From the NCBI RefSeq assembly GCF_037975245.1, contig NC_092567.1:10571376-10635375 (forward strand): DNA of 64,000 nucleotides, read 5' to 3'. This DNA comes from Apostichopus japonicus (Eukaryota > Echinodermata > Holothuroidea > Aspidochirotida > Stichopodidae). How positions within the stretch are numbered: position 1 is the first letter of the stretch; each line of letters starts with the position of its first letter. Below the pieces are notes generated by a model. That model was not told where the DNA came from. It ran no database searches and saw only the letters and a program-made list of their open reading frames with translations. Positions 47,435 through 58,414 of the stretch are shown piece by piece. The translations under genes and the position numbers were made by a program.

Positions 47435-48715
47435 CAGGGGCGTATCCAGGGGGCGCAACAGGCGGGCGCCCTCCTATTGGCCATCACCAAAAAAAAAAAG
47501 CCAAAACAATAAAAAAATTGATAACGACCTTTAAGTGAGATGTCGGTGATCGCTCAACCCCCCCCCCCCCTCCCGTATGCTTTATTTTTTGTTTGCCAGA
47601 AAAAGGTTCTGGCGAAGTTCGGCGGCATAATAGTTTTAGAAACATAGATGGTAATTGTGTTTGTATTATCACTATAAGCACTAAGTGACATGCCAGCCAT
47701 ACTAAATTGTGCATTTTGTGTCCATATTTACTGGAAATGTTGCTTATTATTAAGGTCGAAAAATGGATCACATATGGCCATGGGCGGCGATCCTGGGGGG
47801 AAGGGGGGATATATCCCCCCACCAAATGCCAGGGATAAGAATATTTTCATGCCTACATTTATGCATCATCGTTAATGTACGGCTCTTTTTTAGCTTCATT
47901 TCTCGCCTACCCATAAACGCAGTGCGATCTTTTCAAATAAAGCGTCTTTATAAAGCAAGAATAGTTGACTGTAGGCTTCATTGGCCCTATAACAACAAAA
48001 TGTATTATTGCGCACACGGTATTGATATAGTACATATATGCACCCTCATAGTATTCATATAGGCCCTATAGTAGGCCTACACACGTACATGTTCCCTCGA
48101 ACAGCTGAGAATCTCATGTTACCAGGGTAATGCTTAATACACGTTTCACCTGGATGCCCTAGCAATCGGTACCTAGGAATGTAACTATGTGTAATTGTGT
48201 ATTGCATGTATATAGGCCTATAATAGCCTGCATGAGGCCATTTTCTTCATCGAATAATATAAGAGCTCTCGAACATTCTAACGTTGCGCCTGAAACAAGA
48301 TTGACAGGGGCAATTTTCCCAAAATAACACCCGAAATTAAAAAAAAGGTATTTTGGATCGTGATCATGAGATATTTCGGACATGACATCCCTATTTTAAA
48401 GTTGGGTATATGCCGCTTGGAAACCTCGGGAAGTGCCGTTTCCGGCCATCTAGAGGGTTTGTTTATCCCAAAATTTTCTTGTACGCTTCGCGCCAACTCA
48501 TGGTGGCGCTACGCTTAGATAGTCAACAAGGTCATATCCCCCCCCCCCCCACTCGGAAGTACGGATCGCCGCCCATGCATATGGCACCATTTTGCATTTC
48601 AGCCCTTCTTCGAAAGCAAAAATTGTCCACCCCCTCCCCTTAGACCCACCCCCCAGGACAGCGATCATTCATGCCTGACGCCCCCCCCTATTGGAAAATC
48701 CTGGATACGCCCCTG
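47435..48715. mobile_element. Non-autonomous transposon with a second one inside it
   Basis: Ends are CAGGGGCGTATCCAGGGGG and inverted CAGGGGCGTATCCAGGATTT, flanked by AACTAC on both sides (47,429-47,434 and 48,716-48,721), a 6-bp duplication. Without the nested 47,779-48,577 element and its duplication it is ~474 bp. Poly-A, poly-C and poly-G runs lie inside. The termini belong to the same family as 9403 and 31,855, but the interior differs. No coding capacity. Confidence 0.88.
47779..48577. mobile_element. 799-bp nested transposon with 8-bp target duplication
   Basis: Ends CATGGGCGGCGATCC and inverted CATGGGCGGCGATCCG, flanked by CATATGGC on both sides (47,771-47,778 and 48,578-48,585). 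The 8-bp duplication is the hAT hallmark. It holds a hairpin core GCGCCA...TGGCGC at 48,490-48,508 and a GGGGGGATATATCCCCCC palindrome near its left end. It is inserted in the 47,435 element and is therefore younger. Confidence 0.9.
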
Positions 48716-49320
48716 AACTACACATATGAAAAACACATAGAGTTGAGTGATTTGGATATTTCCTTGATATACATCTTTGATCAAATCCTTAATTGCGTCA
48801 ATTATGAGCCCTTCATGCTACAGTATGATATTTTTCAGTCACTACACTGTACATATAGGCCACCAGCGCATGTGTGATGTACCCTGTACGAACATTTCAC
48901 TGTGCGATGTTATCGATTAATGCCTTCATAGAAAACTTCGATCAAAGTAGATGATCATACCATACTAGTGTGCTCAATATGTCTAAACCAATTCCAAACA
49001 CATCTACAACGAAAAGCTTCGGGTAATTTTGAATGGGTATATCTTCGTTCCAACGAATGGATGCAGACACTTTGGTTTCCTGGAAGTAAAGGTTTCTATT
49101 GTGATGACGTAACTTTTCCGACCAATCATGAGCGCCTATTTAGACGCAATTGCAAACCTGTTTGGGAAAAACAAAATTCGCATCCCGGGGGGATGGGGGG
49201 ATATATCCCCCACTTTTTGGTCAAGGGGGTATGGTCTACACAATCACCCCCCCCCCCAATTTCCAGTCAGATATAAAAAAAAAAAAAAAAATTAAAGTTA
49301 AGTTAAAATTAGGTTAGGTC

Positions 49321-49350
49321 AAAATACTGAGGTTTCAACCTCAGTATTTT
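49321..49350. other. Perfect 14-bp-stem hairpin
   Basis: AAAATACTGAGGTT and AACCTCAGTATTTT are exact reverse complements separated by TC, a near-continuous 30-bp palindrome downstream of a poly-A run. The A-rich/T-rich outer arms resemble an intrinsic hairpin, but in nuclear DNA this is more likely a MITE core or snap-back remnant. Confidence 0.9.
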
Positions 49351-49554
49351 TGCAAGCTGTTCTCACTCCAGGGTTTCATACACTGAAAACAAACAACAAC
49401 AAAATATAACAAATATAGGCCTATGATATAACGAGTCGGGGCGTCAGAACATGTTGAGAATGAAGGGATATGCCTAGCCTACTTGAAGAGCTTGCATCGT
49501 GTTGACGTCTAAATGCCTCTTTAAACACTTACATATATCTGTTGCGTTTAAAAT

Positions 49555-49572
49555 GTGAACGCTAGCGTTCAC
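49555..49572. other. 18-bp perfect palindrome
   Basis: GTGAACGCTAGCGTTCAC has no spacer. Related boxes follow within 80 bp: TTTGAGCGCTGTAGCGTAAAG, GTATAGCGTTCATGATTTGA, AGGCGCTCAAA, forming a small cluster of AGCGTT/AACGCT repeats. Confidence 0.9.
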
Positions 49573-50370
49573 AATTTGAGCGCTGTAGCGTAAAGCATTT
49601 GAACAGTACTGTATAGCGTTCATGATTTGAACACTATACACTTCAGGCGCTCAAAAATTAGGTGTTTCTAAAAAGGGCATTATATGTCAAAAAGTATTCC
49701 ACTTAACCACTTAACTTGTTCTTTATTGTAATAAGGCTTTGACGCCCAGGTGCGTTCTATATCGGACGATTATCAGAACTTACATTTTGCTGTTTGTAGT
49801 GTATATGTAAGAATGCAAGCCGACGATCACTGATGGCCATTAGCCGCCAGGAAGGGATTGTTACAGAGAACCGTCTATATTGACCACAACACCGACTATG
49901 GACGGTGAGGCACTTGAGTAATGAACATGTATGGACTATGGATGGAGTGATGGACAAAGGTTATAGGGATACAGAAGGTGAATACGGGAGCATGGCAGAC
50001 AGAATAAATGAAAGAGGATGCACAATTCATTATGATTATTGTACCATCTCAACTCATCTGACATTATTACTTTTTTTCATAGATTGAATATTTTCTCAGT
50101 AATTGAGGAATTGCATACATGAAATTTATATTTCAAAGTTGAACTCATGCAGCCTAAAACACTCCGGGGGGCCGTTTCCGGCCATCTGGGGAGTTTGTAA
50201 AGCCTAAAATTTTCTTGTACGCTCCGCGCCAACTGATGGTGGCGCTCCGCTTAGAATAGATAGTCTACTAATATCATCCCCCCCCCCACTCTTCGGAACA
50301 TATATGCGCCACTGATGGAACCATACTAATGTAGTTTCAGTGAAGCCTCCAGTCATGTAAGGGGCCATTC

Positions 50371-51534
50371 TCTGGAAAATGAAACTGGCATGAAAAAATT
50401 AAAGTGTTCAGCAGGACCAAATGCTATCCTTTTTGTTTTAGAGGGATTCCTCAAGTTTTCTATTTCATATTTTTTTCATTAAAATTACAACCATAACATA
50501 CTAATTTGCATAAATTTGCATTATTGTAAGTTGTAGCCAAAATTTATAGTTTATAACTGTATATTTGTTTTTTCTACATGAGTATCTAGAAATAATATTT
50601 CAGTTATCAACTGTCACATGGAGGCAGTTATACATGGGTTCATTTATTTCATTCCTAAAGCAGAGGTTCCTGATCTTAAATTCTTCGTTAATAATGGGTG
50701 CTAATTAGCATAATTTTGATGTCACACACGTGACCAAAATAACACAAAAGTTTTCGTAAAAAGTAACTGACGTGCCTTATGATGTCCACACTTGATATGC
50801 AACCGTTCTTGGTACAGACTGTTAGTTCTGCAAAATATCCAGTCAAATAATTATTCCTACGAGTAATTAATAGCCTCTTATTAGTCGTCACACACGTGAC
50901 CGATGGTCACGTGTGTGACATTTATCCATTGAAATGCAGAATGTCACACACGTGACCAAAAAATGTCACACACGTGACCCTCCAAGTAATGGCAGTAAAA
51001 CTGTTTTAAAGTAATTCCTATGGAATATCAACATCAGTGCTGTTCTTTGGTCATTACTAGAGTCACATTTGCACTGCAAAAATTGCATATTATGGACTGA
51101 AAATTCAGAATGTCACACACGTGACCCAACAATGTCACACACGTGACCGGATTTTTTTAGCTTATGTAGTATTATGCTAATTTTAAGAAGTGAAATATTT
51201 AGGTGAAATGTCTTGTTAGAATGGAAACACATTAAGGTAGAAACATGATAAATTAGGGTTATCCAGCCCTGTTAGAAACTGAGGAATTTGCCAATGTTTT
51301 TTTGTGCAAAAAAGCCAGTTTCATTTCACGTCACACACGTGACCGACCTTTATATGACCTCTGCCAGCACATGAATGTTCTGAATTTGGCTAAGCTATAT
51401 GGTTTGTGAAAGAGTCCCCTAGTGCATACTTAAGTACTACAATCAACCTAACTTTCTTTACCTAAAAGTAGTTACTTAGTGGTAAAGTGCAAATCTCCCC
51501 ATTTTTCCGTCACACACGTGACTGAGAATGGCCC
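50371..51534. mobile_element. 1,164-bp inverted-repeat element with nine CACGTG motifs
   Basis: Perfect 11-bp terminal inverted repeats GGGCCATTCTC ... GAGAATGGCCC are flanked by TAAG on each side (50,367-50,370 and 51,535-51,538), suggesting a 4-bp target duplication. Inside, the motif GTCACACACGTGAC occurs nine times (starts 50,721; 50,887; 50,906 reversed; 50,943; 50,965; 51,112; 51,134; 51,330; 51,509), the last one six bases from the right terminus. No transposase. It does not match a superfamily I can name. Confidence 0.8.
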
Positions 51535-52559
51535 TAAGGAGGTATCACCGATAGAGTTGCCTGGTGCAGGGAGATGTCACTGACAGCGAGAGGTTGATGT
51601 TATTAACACACTGTTACAAAAGCGTATTCATGCAGTAGAATACCGGCAGCCAGGACGTATGCGCTAACGCGCAATATAACAGAAGTTCGTGAAAAACGGT
51701 GCACCGTTCTTAAACGAATACATTATAACAGTGAATCAACAAGTAAGAGTTAATTCTGTAAAGGAATAACTTCTCTCCTGTTAACGATTCCAACTGTTAT
51801 CAAAGTTTGTCGATTTTTTTACTTCTATTGCAATTAATTCTTCAGTGGCCAACCCATTTAGTGTAAATTAAAACCGACACGCGAACAGTGTGTGTACTTT
51901 TCTAAGTAAATACACCAAGAAAAGAACCTGGGCTCGAAAACCAAACTACCGAACGACTGATCCGCTCTCAACCATAGTCACCTTGCATAGAGACTGTGAC
52001 TGTGCGATCTCCGTCGGGTGTGTATCACCATTCCCCTCGAAAGGGAACACCTAATTATTATACGTTTAATTTTAGTTTTAGTAAATGCTTCAGAGCTAAG
52101 TCAACTACATATACCGACTTTGTGTATTTGGGAAAAAAGTGAACACTGTGACGTTAATTTTAGCCCAAACAACAACAGTTTTTAACCAGTAAACACATGC
52201 TTTGATATCAAATGAAGTAACTCTACCAACTTTTAAATTAATTAGAAACATGATGCGCATAATTCAACACAGAAATCACCAAACGAGAATATAACCCGCA
52301 TAATTTGGATAGTACGTTTTTATTAATATGCAAATTGAACAGTGTCCGATGTTTGTTTGTATACAGAACGGTGATAACTTGTAATCGTGCATTCATGCAA
52401 AGGTGTTATAATACCCACTATTAAAGACAAATTATTATTGGCGTCATGCAGTTTATAATGCATTCAAAGTTCTGTTATTCTATATACAACCAACGGTGAA
52501 TGTTAATTTACAATATAAAGGCACTGTTGTATGTCCATAAAGTCTTATTTTCAAAATGT
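51535..52559. other. No gene seen
   Basis: AT-rich sequence between the inverted-repeat element and the hairpin array. A possible tRNA-like or exon signal was looked for and not found. Confidence 0.4.
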
Positions 52560-52589
52560 CACTATTAATTTACAGGGTCTGTTTTGTCT

Positions 52590-53170
52590 TCGAGAGAGCT
52601 CCCTGCTATAATTAGGCAGCTTTTACAGAGAGAGAGCTCCCTGGTGTTGTTAGGGAGCGGTCACAAACATAGCTCCCTAATATTAATAGGAGCTGTCACA
52701 AAGACGGTTGCCTGGTAAAATTAGGGAGCTGTCTCAGAAAGGCCCTTGGTATAATTAGGCAGCTGTTACAGAAAGAGTTCCCTGGTATTATTTGAGAGCT
52801 GTCACAAACAGAGCTCCCTAGAATTAATATGAGCTGTCAAAAAGTATACTGTTAAAATTAGGGAGCTGTCACAGAGAGGTCCAGGGTATAATTAGGCAGC
52901 TGGTGCATAGAGTAATCCCTAGTATTTTTAGGGAGCTGTAACAAAAGAGCTCCCTAGAATTAATATGAGCTGTCTAAAAGTGGGCTCCCTGGTATAATAA
53001 AGGAGCTGTTACAGAGATAAGTCCCTGGTATTATCAGGGAGCTGTCACAAACAGAGCTCCCTGATATTAATATTAGCTGTCACAAAAAAATGATTCCCCT
53101 GTATAATTAGGGAGCTGTCAGAATGGGTGCACCCTGGTATAATTAGGGAGCTGTCACGGAGAGAGGTGTT
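52590..53170. repeat. Hairpin-unit minisatellite, array 1
   Basis: About 15 degenerate units of ~36-40 bp, built as AGCTCCCT, a 9-base AT-rich spacer (GGTATAATT), AGGGAGCT, then a variable GTCACAGAG-type linker. The two 8-base arms are reverse complements, so each unit can form its own stem-loop. This array is more diverged than array 2. Sequence downstream (53,215-53,560) is shared with 63,230-63,470. Confidence 0.92.
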
Positions 53171-55054
53171 GCACTAAGCCCCTCCCCCCCCCCCTCATTA
53201 TCAATGTTTCGTATTTTTGCGTAGAAGTATAGAATACGCTAATATAGCATTGTACTGGATCAAAGTATCAATAGATAACAATATCAGCTGATCAGTGATA
53301 TGATAAACTGTTTGTTATGTAAATATCGAGTGATGGTTTCTGGAAGGCTAAATACTATGAACTGTGTAACATAAGTGACTTTTAGTGCGCGGTTATTAAT
53401 GTGATGTTTGAGTTTTAAATCGATATTCTCATTTGTATCGGCGTTACAAGGGAAATATGAAAATAATTTAACCCATTCCCCTCTCCCACGAACATAACAT
53501 ATAGCTTTGTATTGACTCAAATGTTCTTTACCACTGCAGGTGCAAAAAAAAATGCACATATTACACATACAGGTTGCATTTGCAGAAGACCAAATCTTGG
53601 AATATCACTCATTTGTGCATATTCCTCAATCGTTTATCAGCTCTTAATTATAATTATGTAATGTTTTTATTGCAGATCCTCAAAGTGCTTGTGTGGCTTC
53701 AACATTCTTGGTGTATTGTTGTGGTTAATTGTGACATTATAGGTTAAATTGATTTTTTCCTGTAAAGGTGGAGGATGGTGAAAGATGTAACAACAGATTG
53801 TTAGAAATAGCTGAAAGAATGTCCAGTATACTATTGTAATCACTACAGAGGTATTATCTATATATAGGCAGAGTGGTATTGGAAGTTGAGTGGGGCTGCA
53901 CAAAGACCCCTGTTAACAAATCTCTTCCCTTTTATAAGATAAATGCAATTTGAAATGTACGAAGAATGAGACTTAACATTACCATTATATCTAACATACA
54001 ATGTGAATGTACGTAAACACATGGGACTAAATGCATACAATAGCATACAGACTTTACTATATTATTATGACTATGAAGTATAAATAAGTATTGAAAATAG
54101 ACTCGATCTTTTATATTAGGAACAAAGTTTAAGACGAAGCATTTAAACAAAAAAAGGAAACTTTAATACCTTGATCTACAGAGTCATGTTAACTTTGTTA
54201 TTAACCATGAACAAATTAACCATGACAGTATGAGATATGTAGAAGACCAACAAAACAATAAAATCCATTTAGAAATCGAATGATGGCTTTTGAAAGAAGG
54301 GCCATTACACCCTAGAAATGTCTACCTAGACAGGGGAGGAGAAGGTGATATTACATTCAGAATTTACAACCGGTCTAGCTATTGTAGTGCGCACGCGCGC
54401 TACAATATTGGGAATACGAGCCCGCTCCACCATCCGCATGTCTGGCTGGTGAATGCCAGCTGAACATACACTCTTCATAGCAATCTCAAATTCACATCTT
54501 GGCTACGCAGGAAAAAATCCAGACCCAGATTTGCAAAGAATTGTTTCGGCAAACAGTTAATTCTGCACTGGCACACGTAAACAAAAATGAACCCATTGAG
54601 TAGAATACTTCTTCAAAACAATACGTAAAATTCTCTACATTGGTTCGTTTTTCTCGAATTGAACAAGACAGGTAACATTTGAACGCATTTGAGTTAATCA
54701 AAAAAAAATTGCACGCAACAAATGTTAATCGTATTATGCACAACAACTCGGTGTTATTTGGTGATCTCGGGCACGAACAGCTAGCCCGTAATGGTATGGC
54801 ATTATATACTACACAGTCAAAGTTAGTTGCCAGAGCTAGCTGCTCTGTACGTATATTACGTGTTTTGGATCATGAACCAGGGCCAGGAAACCGAACAAGC
54901 AATTTTTAATCGCCCGGAGTGTGTAATAGTGCAATGAGAGACTGGACCTACATTGTATTCGTTAGAGTAATTGTGCATTAGGCCTTCGGTGTAAATCACC
55001 GTATGTTCGTTAACTTTCGCTAACTAGGCGAGGATCATAGAAATTGAAGTAGGG
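53171..55054. other. No gene recognised; dispersed repeat at 54,130-54,350
   Basis: 53,215-53,560 pairs with 63,230-63,470 (GGATCAAAGTAT, AAACTGTTTGTT, TGTAAATATCGAGTGA blocks). 54,130-54,350 pairs with 61,500-61,720 (AAATACCTTG-type start, CCATTACACCCTAG block). An inverted ATTGTAG...CTACAAT with a GCGCACGCGCGC centre lies at 54,383-54,408. Frames are short and unsupported. Confidence 0.5.
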
Positions 55055-56100
55055 GAATGGCGTCATGCGACATATAATGAAGCCACCCATCCAACTGGTG
55101 GCGCTTTGCTTATACGACAAGAAAGTACTGGCGCGTAATACAAGCACTACGTCTTTGACATAACTGAAGTGATAAAGTTGACATAAATCACTCGAAATGG
55201 TGATATCGTGTGCCGCATTTGGGTGCCAAACATGTGGCAGTGGACTGTAAGTTTTACAAGTTATTCTTAGGTATCGATAATAGAAGCAATTACATAGGAA
55301 TCTAATTTCTTTACTAGTGTCGTCTGCTCAGCTGATGTTGTTATTCACTGGACCCTGGATATAGTTAGCCTAAGCCCTAGACCGGCCACGGCGGCTTTCG
55401 GATGCGATATAACTAAAGCCTAATTTTAAAAATGTTAACACCTCATTTTACTTAAAACTGTATCCCTAATGACAGATCCACATGACAGAATAACATGGGA
55501 TGATGGTTATGATGTCGTGGGCTTACCACTAACAATTCAATAATAGAAAACTAGGCTACTACCGACTTTGCAACGTTAACATTAAACTAATAACTGCATG
55601 CACAGACTAATATGGAAATATTACACAAAACAAGGTGTGTGGGAAGGGGATGGGGAAGAGGGGTGGAGGGTTGCCTTTACACGGCATTTTGTTAGGGACA
55701 ACTAGGCTATGTCACTATTTGAGTGGAGCACTAAAATAATAAAAACAAGACAGATGTTTGCCATATGCCTCACAGATACCAGAAATGACACTTTCCAGAC
55801 ATTAAAAGTTGCACAAACACTCCACTTACTCGAGTCATTATAGATGCGAGAAAAAGCCAGGAGTATAATACTTACCACTATGGTCACCATAACATGTCTC
55901 TGTTGCGCAAAGTACGCCTTCTCTTTTAGAAAAAGCGGGTAAAATCAAATTCAGTTTCACTGAAGTCGAATGCACAATATGTATATGTAAAGACTAACAA
56001 ATGATCTGGCCTTTTGCCGTACACTACAAAGCGCCCTCTATTTTTCAAGGCTTTACTGCTTAAACAAACGGCGATAAACTGTGTCAGCTTTCTTCCTTGT
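55055..56100. repeat. Dispersed duplicated segment (partner 5,113-6,110)
   Basis: Direct-orientation copy of the segment at the start of the large duplication, with many small differences. It ends around the AAAGCGCCCTCTATTTTTCAAGGCTT box, which is the same place where the SINE inserted in copy A. Confidence 0.85.
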
Positions 56101-56855
56101 TCAATTTCTATGACGAAGATACAGTGACGTTAACATGTTGTTCAAGTTGACCAATCAGTGTCCAGGACTGGGTATTCTCTGTCACGTCCGGAAAATACGT
56201 GAGTCTTTCTTAAATACAATACGGTTACAAAGACCCATCCATTGAATACCAATTACAACAAACTAAATTTCACCTTCATCGCGCACCACAATGACACGTA
56301 TTTGTATACAGTTGTTCTAGTTATTTGTAGATTTTATTACATAATGCAGACTGGATGTAACATTTACCTTCAATACACGACATCCGTGTATGTGACCTAT
56401 GCTGCTGGGATGTATCAAGTTAGTATCATTTGCCGTTAAGATGAACAAAATAAAACTAATGGATGCTGTTAGCTCCGGAATATTATTTTGTTATCTGTTT
56501 TAGAAAAGGCCAATTTATTAGGGACAATAAATTTTTATCTTGATTGCCCTTCAAAGCTGCTCTATAAAGTTCATCGGGACTCATATAGAATTTTTCCCTC
56601 TTTTCACAGTGAGAAAAAAATTGCATCTTCGTTATCCATCTTTTAAAAACATGATAATTTAAAACGTAATGGAAGTGAAGCATCTTATCCTCAATTTGAA
56701 AAGATATAGCCATATATCGTAATAATGATAATATCAACTAAATATGAAACAATTATACGATACCACGGGGCAAACTTCTTATGATCTTTATATTTAAATT
56801 AAAATAAACTGTCACCAAACTGCTTATCCACTAGAGAGCCTGTGTAAGAGAATGT

Positions 56856-56984
56856 GTAAAAGTAAGTTGGCCTGACGTTTTGATCCTAGCAGGATCTACT
56901 TCAGAGGCTAAATGACAAGTGATCATTACGATCCTGCTAAGATCGAAACGTCAGGCCAACTTATTTGTACACGATCATTATATT
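56856..56984. repeat. Inverted pair of hammerhead-associated repeat ends
   Basis: The left arm GTAAGTTGGCCTGACG and right arm CGTCAGGCCAACTTAT belong to two oppositely oriented copies of one repeat, meeting around 56,910-56,920. Each copy has GATCCTGCTAAGATC-type stem II sequence and a AAACGTCAGGCC end. Confidence 0.8.
56870..56908 (-). ncRNA. Hammerhead-ribozyme-like motif
   Basis: On the reverse strand: GCCT (stem I), CTGAAGTA (compare CUGANGA), GATCC-TGCTA-GGATC (perfect 5-bp stem II), AAAA (compare GAAA), AC.GT (a two-pair stem III without loop), C, then AGGC closing stem I. This order is that of a type I hammerhead with a minimal stem III, as reported in Penelope-like retroelements. Two core positions deviate (the last base of CUGANGA and the G of GAAA), so it is probably weak or dead. 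No Penelope reverse transcriptase is seen nearby. Confidence 0.5.
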
Positions 56985-57639
56985 TGTTTGTTGTGTAAAC
57001 AGTGACTGTCGTACAACGGTAGTAAATTACGTTATATATTTAGTTTGTGGTACAGGATAAGTAAATAGCGATAACAATAGGCAAGCATGTTCCTGAATAC
57101 GAAAGGTAGGTTAGATGTGAACATATGTTAGTATTAATATAGTTAGTTATGAAAACGAAAGATAGATACGAAAATAAATATATTCATATTAAGAAGTAAA
57201 AACAAACAGCATTTAAAGAATGGAAAGCGGTGTTATTTGAAAAGTCCCCTTTTCTCACGTTCTGATATGTAACAAGTGAAATGCGTTTCGTTTTCTTTTA
57301 TGGAAATCACTAGTTAATACGACTGTAAACATCTATTGCTTTAATAATTTATAATCTCGTTACTATGGATGACACGTTATTGATTTAATTTTACTGTTAG
57401 CTGAACCTTGAGCTGAGTTTATCACAGTGTTTTCATCAAGCCAATGTTTGTCAAGTCACAAGTCTTTCGCTCATGTCAAGCGTATAACAGCAGCTTATAT
57501 AGTCATTCTAGACGTAAGCCTAATGATAATCAACAACCGATGCCCAACGAGGCATCTTTATCAAGTGCTTCGGGTCCTGTGAATGACGTGTTTCAGTGAG
57601 CTCTTGTTACAATGCTATGGAGGCTACTCTTTTCTACAA

Positions 57640-57960
57640 GAGTAGTCATATACACTGGGCAGCAACTGAAGTAATATTGTACCGTTATGGAGGGCAGGAG
57701 TAGAGGGGTAGCTAGGGGAGGGGGACAGGCCCTCAAGTATTTGTCTGCCACCCCCAGTCATATACACTGGGCAGTAACTGAACTTCAGTGTAAAACCGGT
57801 GTACTTTTACTCTCTTAATACGCAAATATAATGTTAATACAAAATCAAAGATTTACTTACTCTGTACAGAGACTAATCTTGTATCATAATGGAGGGCAGG
57901 GGAGGAGCAGAAGGGTCTATACGGCAATAGGCCCTCAAATATTTGTCTGCCACCCCTTGA
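57640..57960. repeat. Imperfect tandem duplication
   Basis: CATATACACTGGGCAG(C/T)AACTGAA and GGAGGGCAGG...GGCCCTCAA(G/A)TATTTGTCTGCCACCCC each occur twice. The second unit is interrupted by an extra ~100 bases. Confidence 0.75.
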
Positions 57961-58264
57961 AATTATCGAAACTGGAATAGAGATAAACATTATAGTATGA
58001 AACATTATTGCCTAGGTTTCCTTTTTTCTGTTGGTTTTATCTGTACCAGGTGTTAACATCCGCTCCGACTGTTATTACCAAGTACGCAATATAATATATG
58101 AGGGTTGCTCAGAAGGAACATTGATCCCAGAATTTTTTTATAACATTCTTGGTCGAATTAACCCTGCTTATACCTCGACTATTGACTATTATTTTCGAAA
58201 ACAAAAACGACTTTACATATTGACATTTTGTGGTTTTATTTCTGATATTTGATTTTTCTTATAG

Positions 58265-58410
58265 AACAATTTAGAATGATATCGCAACTTTCCATGCTTT
58301 CTAGAAATCGTAACGTTTGTCATGAAGTTTTGACGATTATCTCGAAAAAACCTGGTGTCCTCGACACTGAAGAATGTCTTCATCTAACAAGTGAACTAAG
58401 GAAGATGTGA
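58265..58410 (+). CDS. Candidate terminal exon (unrecognised)
   Basis: After TTTTTCTTATAG, a good acceptor, the frame beginning in phase 1 is open for 47 codons to a TGA: QFRMISQLSMLSRNRN, then VCHEVLTIISKKPGVLDTEE and CLHLTSELRKM. The composition is helical and protein-like. The stop lies in the target duplication of the transposon at 58,415, but it would exist without the insertion as well. The preceding frame at 58,031-58,252 (IRSDCYYQVRNIIYEGC...) may be an adjacent exon but has no good donor. Could be the last exon of a gene starting outside my recognition. Confidence 0.35.
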
Positions 58411-58414
58411 TGAT

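Larger units (their letters stand above)
48716..50370. other. Intergenic with transposon fragments and palindromes
   Basis: A fragment with CATCCCGGGGGGATGG and GGGGATATATCCCC (49,180-49,215) looks like the left end of the 47,779 family. A right-end-like region (50,165-50,321) has the hairpin core (50,226-50,245) and ends in GCGCCACTG. Poly-A at ~49,276. Frames here are short and repeat-derived; no gene supported. Confidence 0.5.

Noticed and set aside
50721-51522. CRISPR-like array from evenly repeated GTCACACACGTGAC
   Set aside because: Spacing is irregular, one copy is inverted, the repeat is only 14 bp, and the setting is eukaryotic.
54383-54408. Alternating GCGCACGCGCGC centre of an inverted repeat (Z-DNA candidate)
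   Set aside because: Too short to argue for function, and no linked gene.
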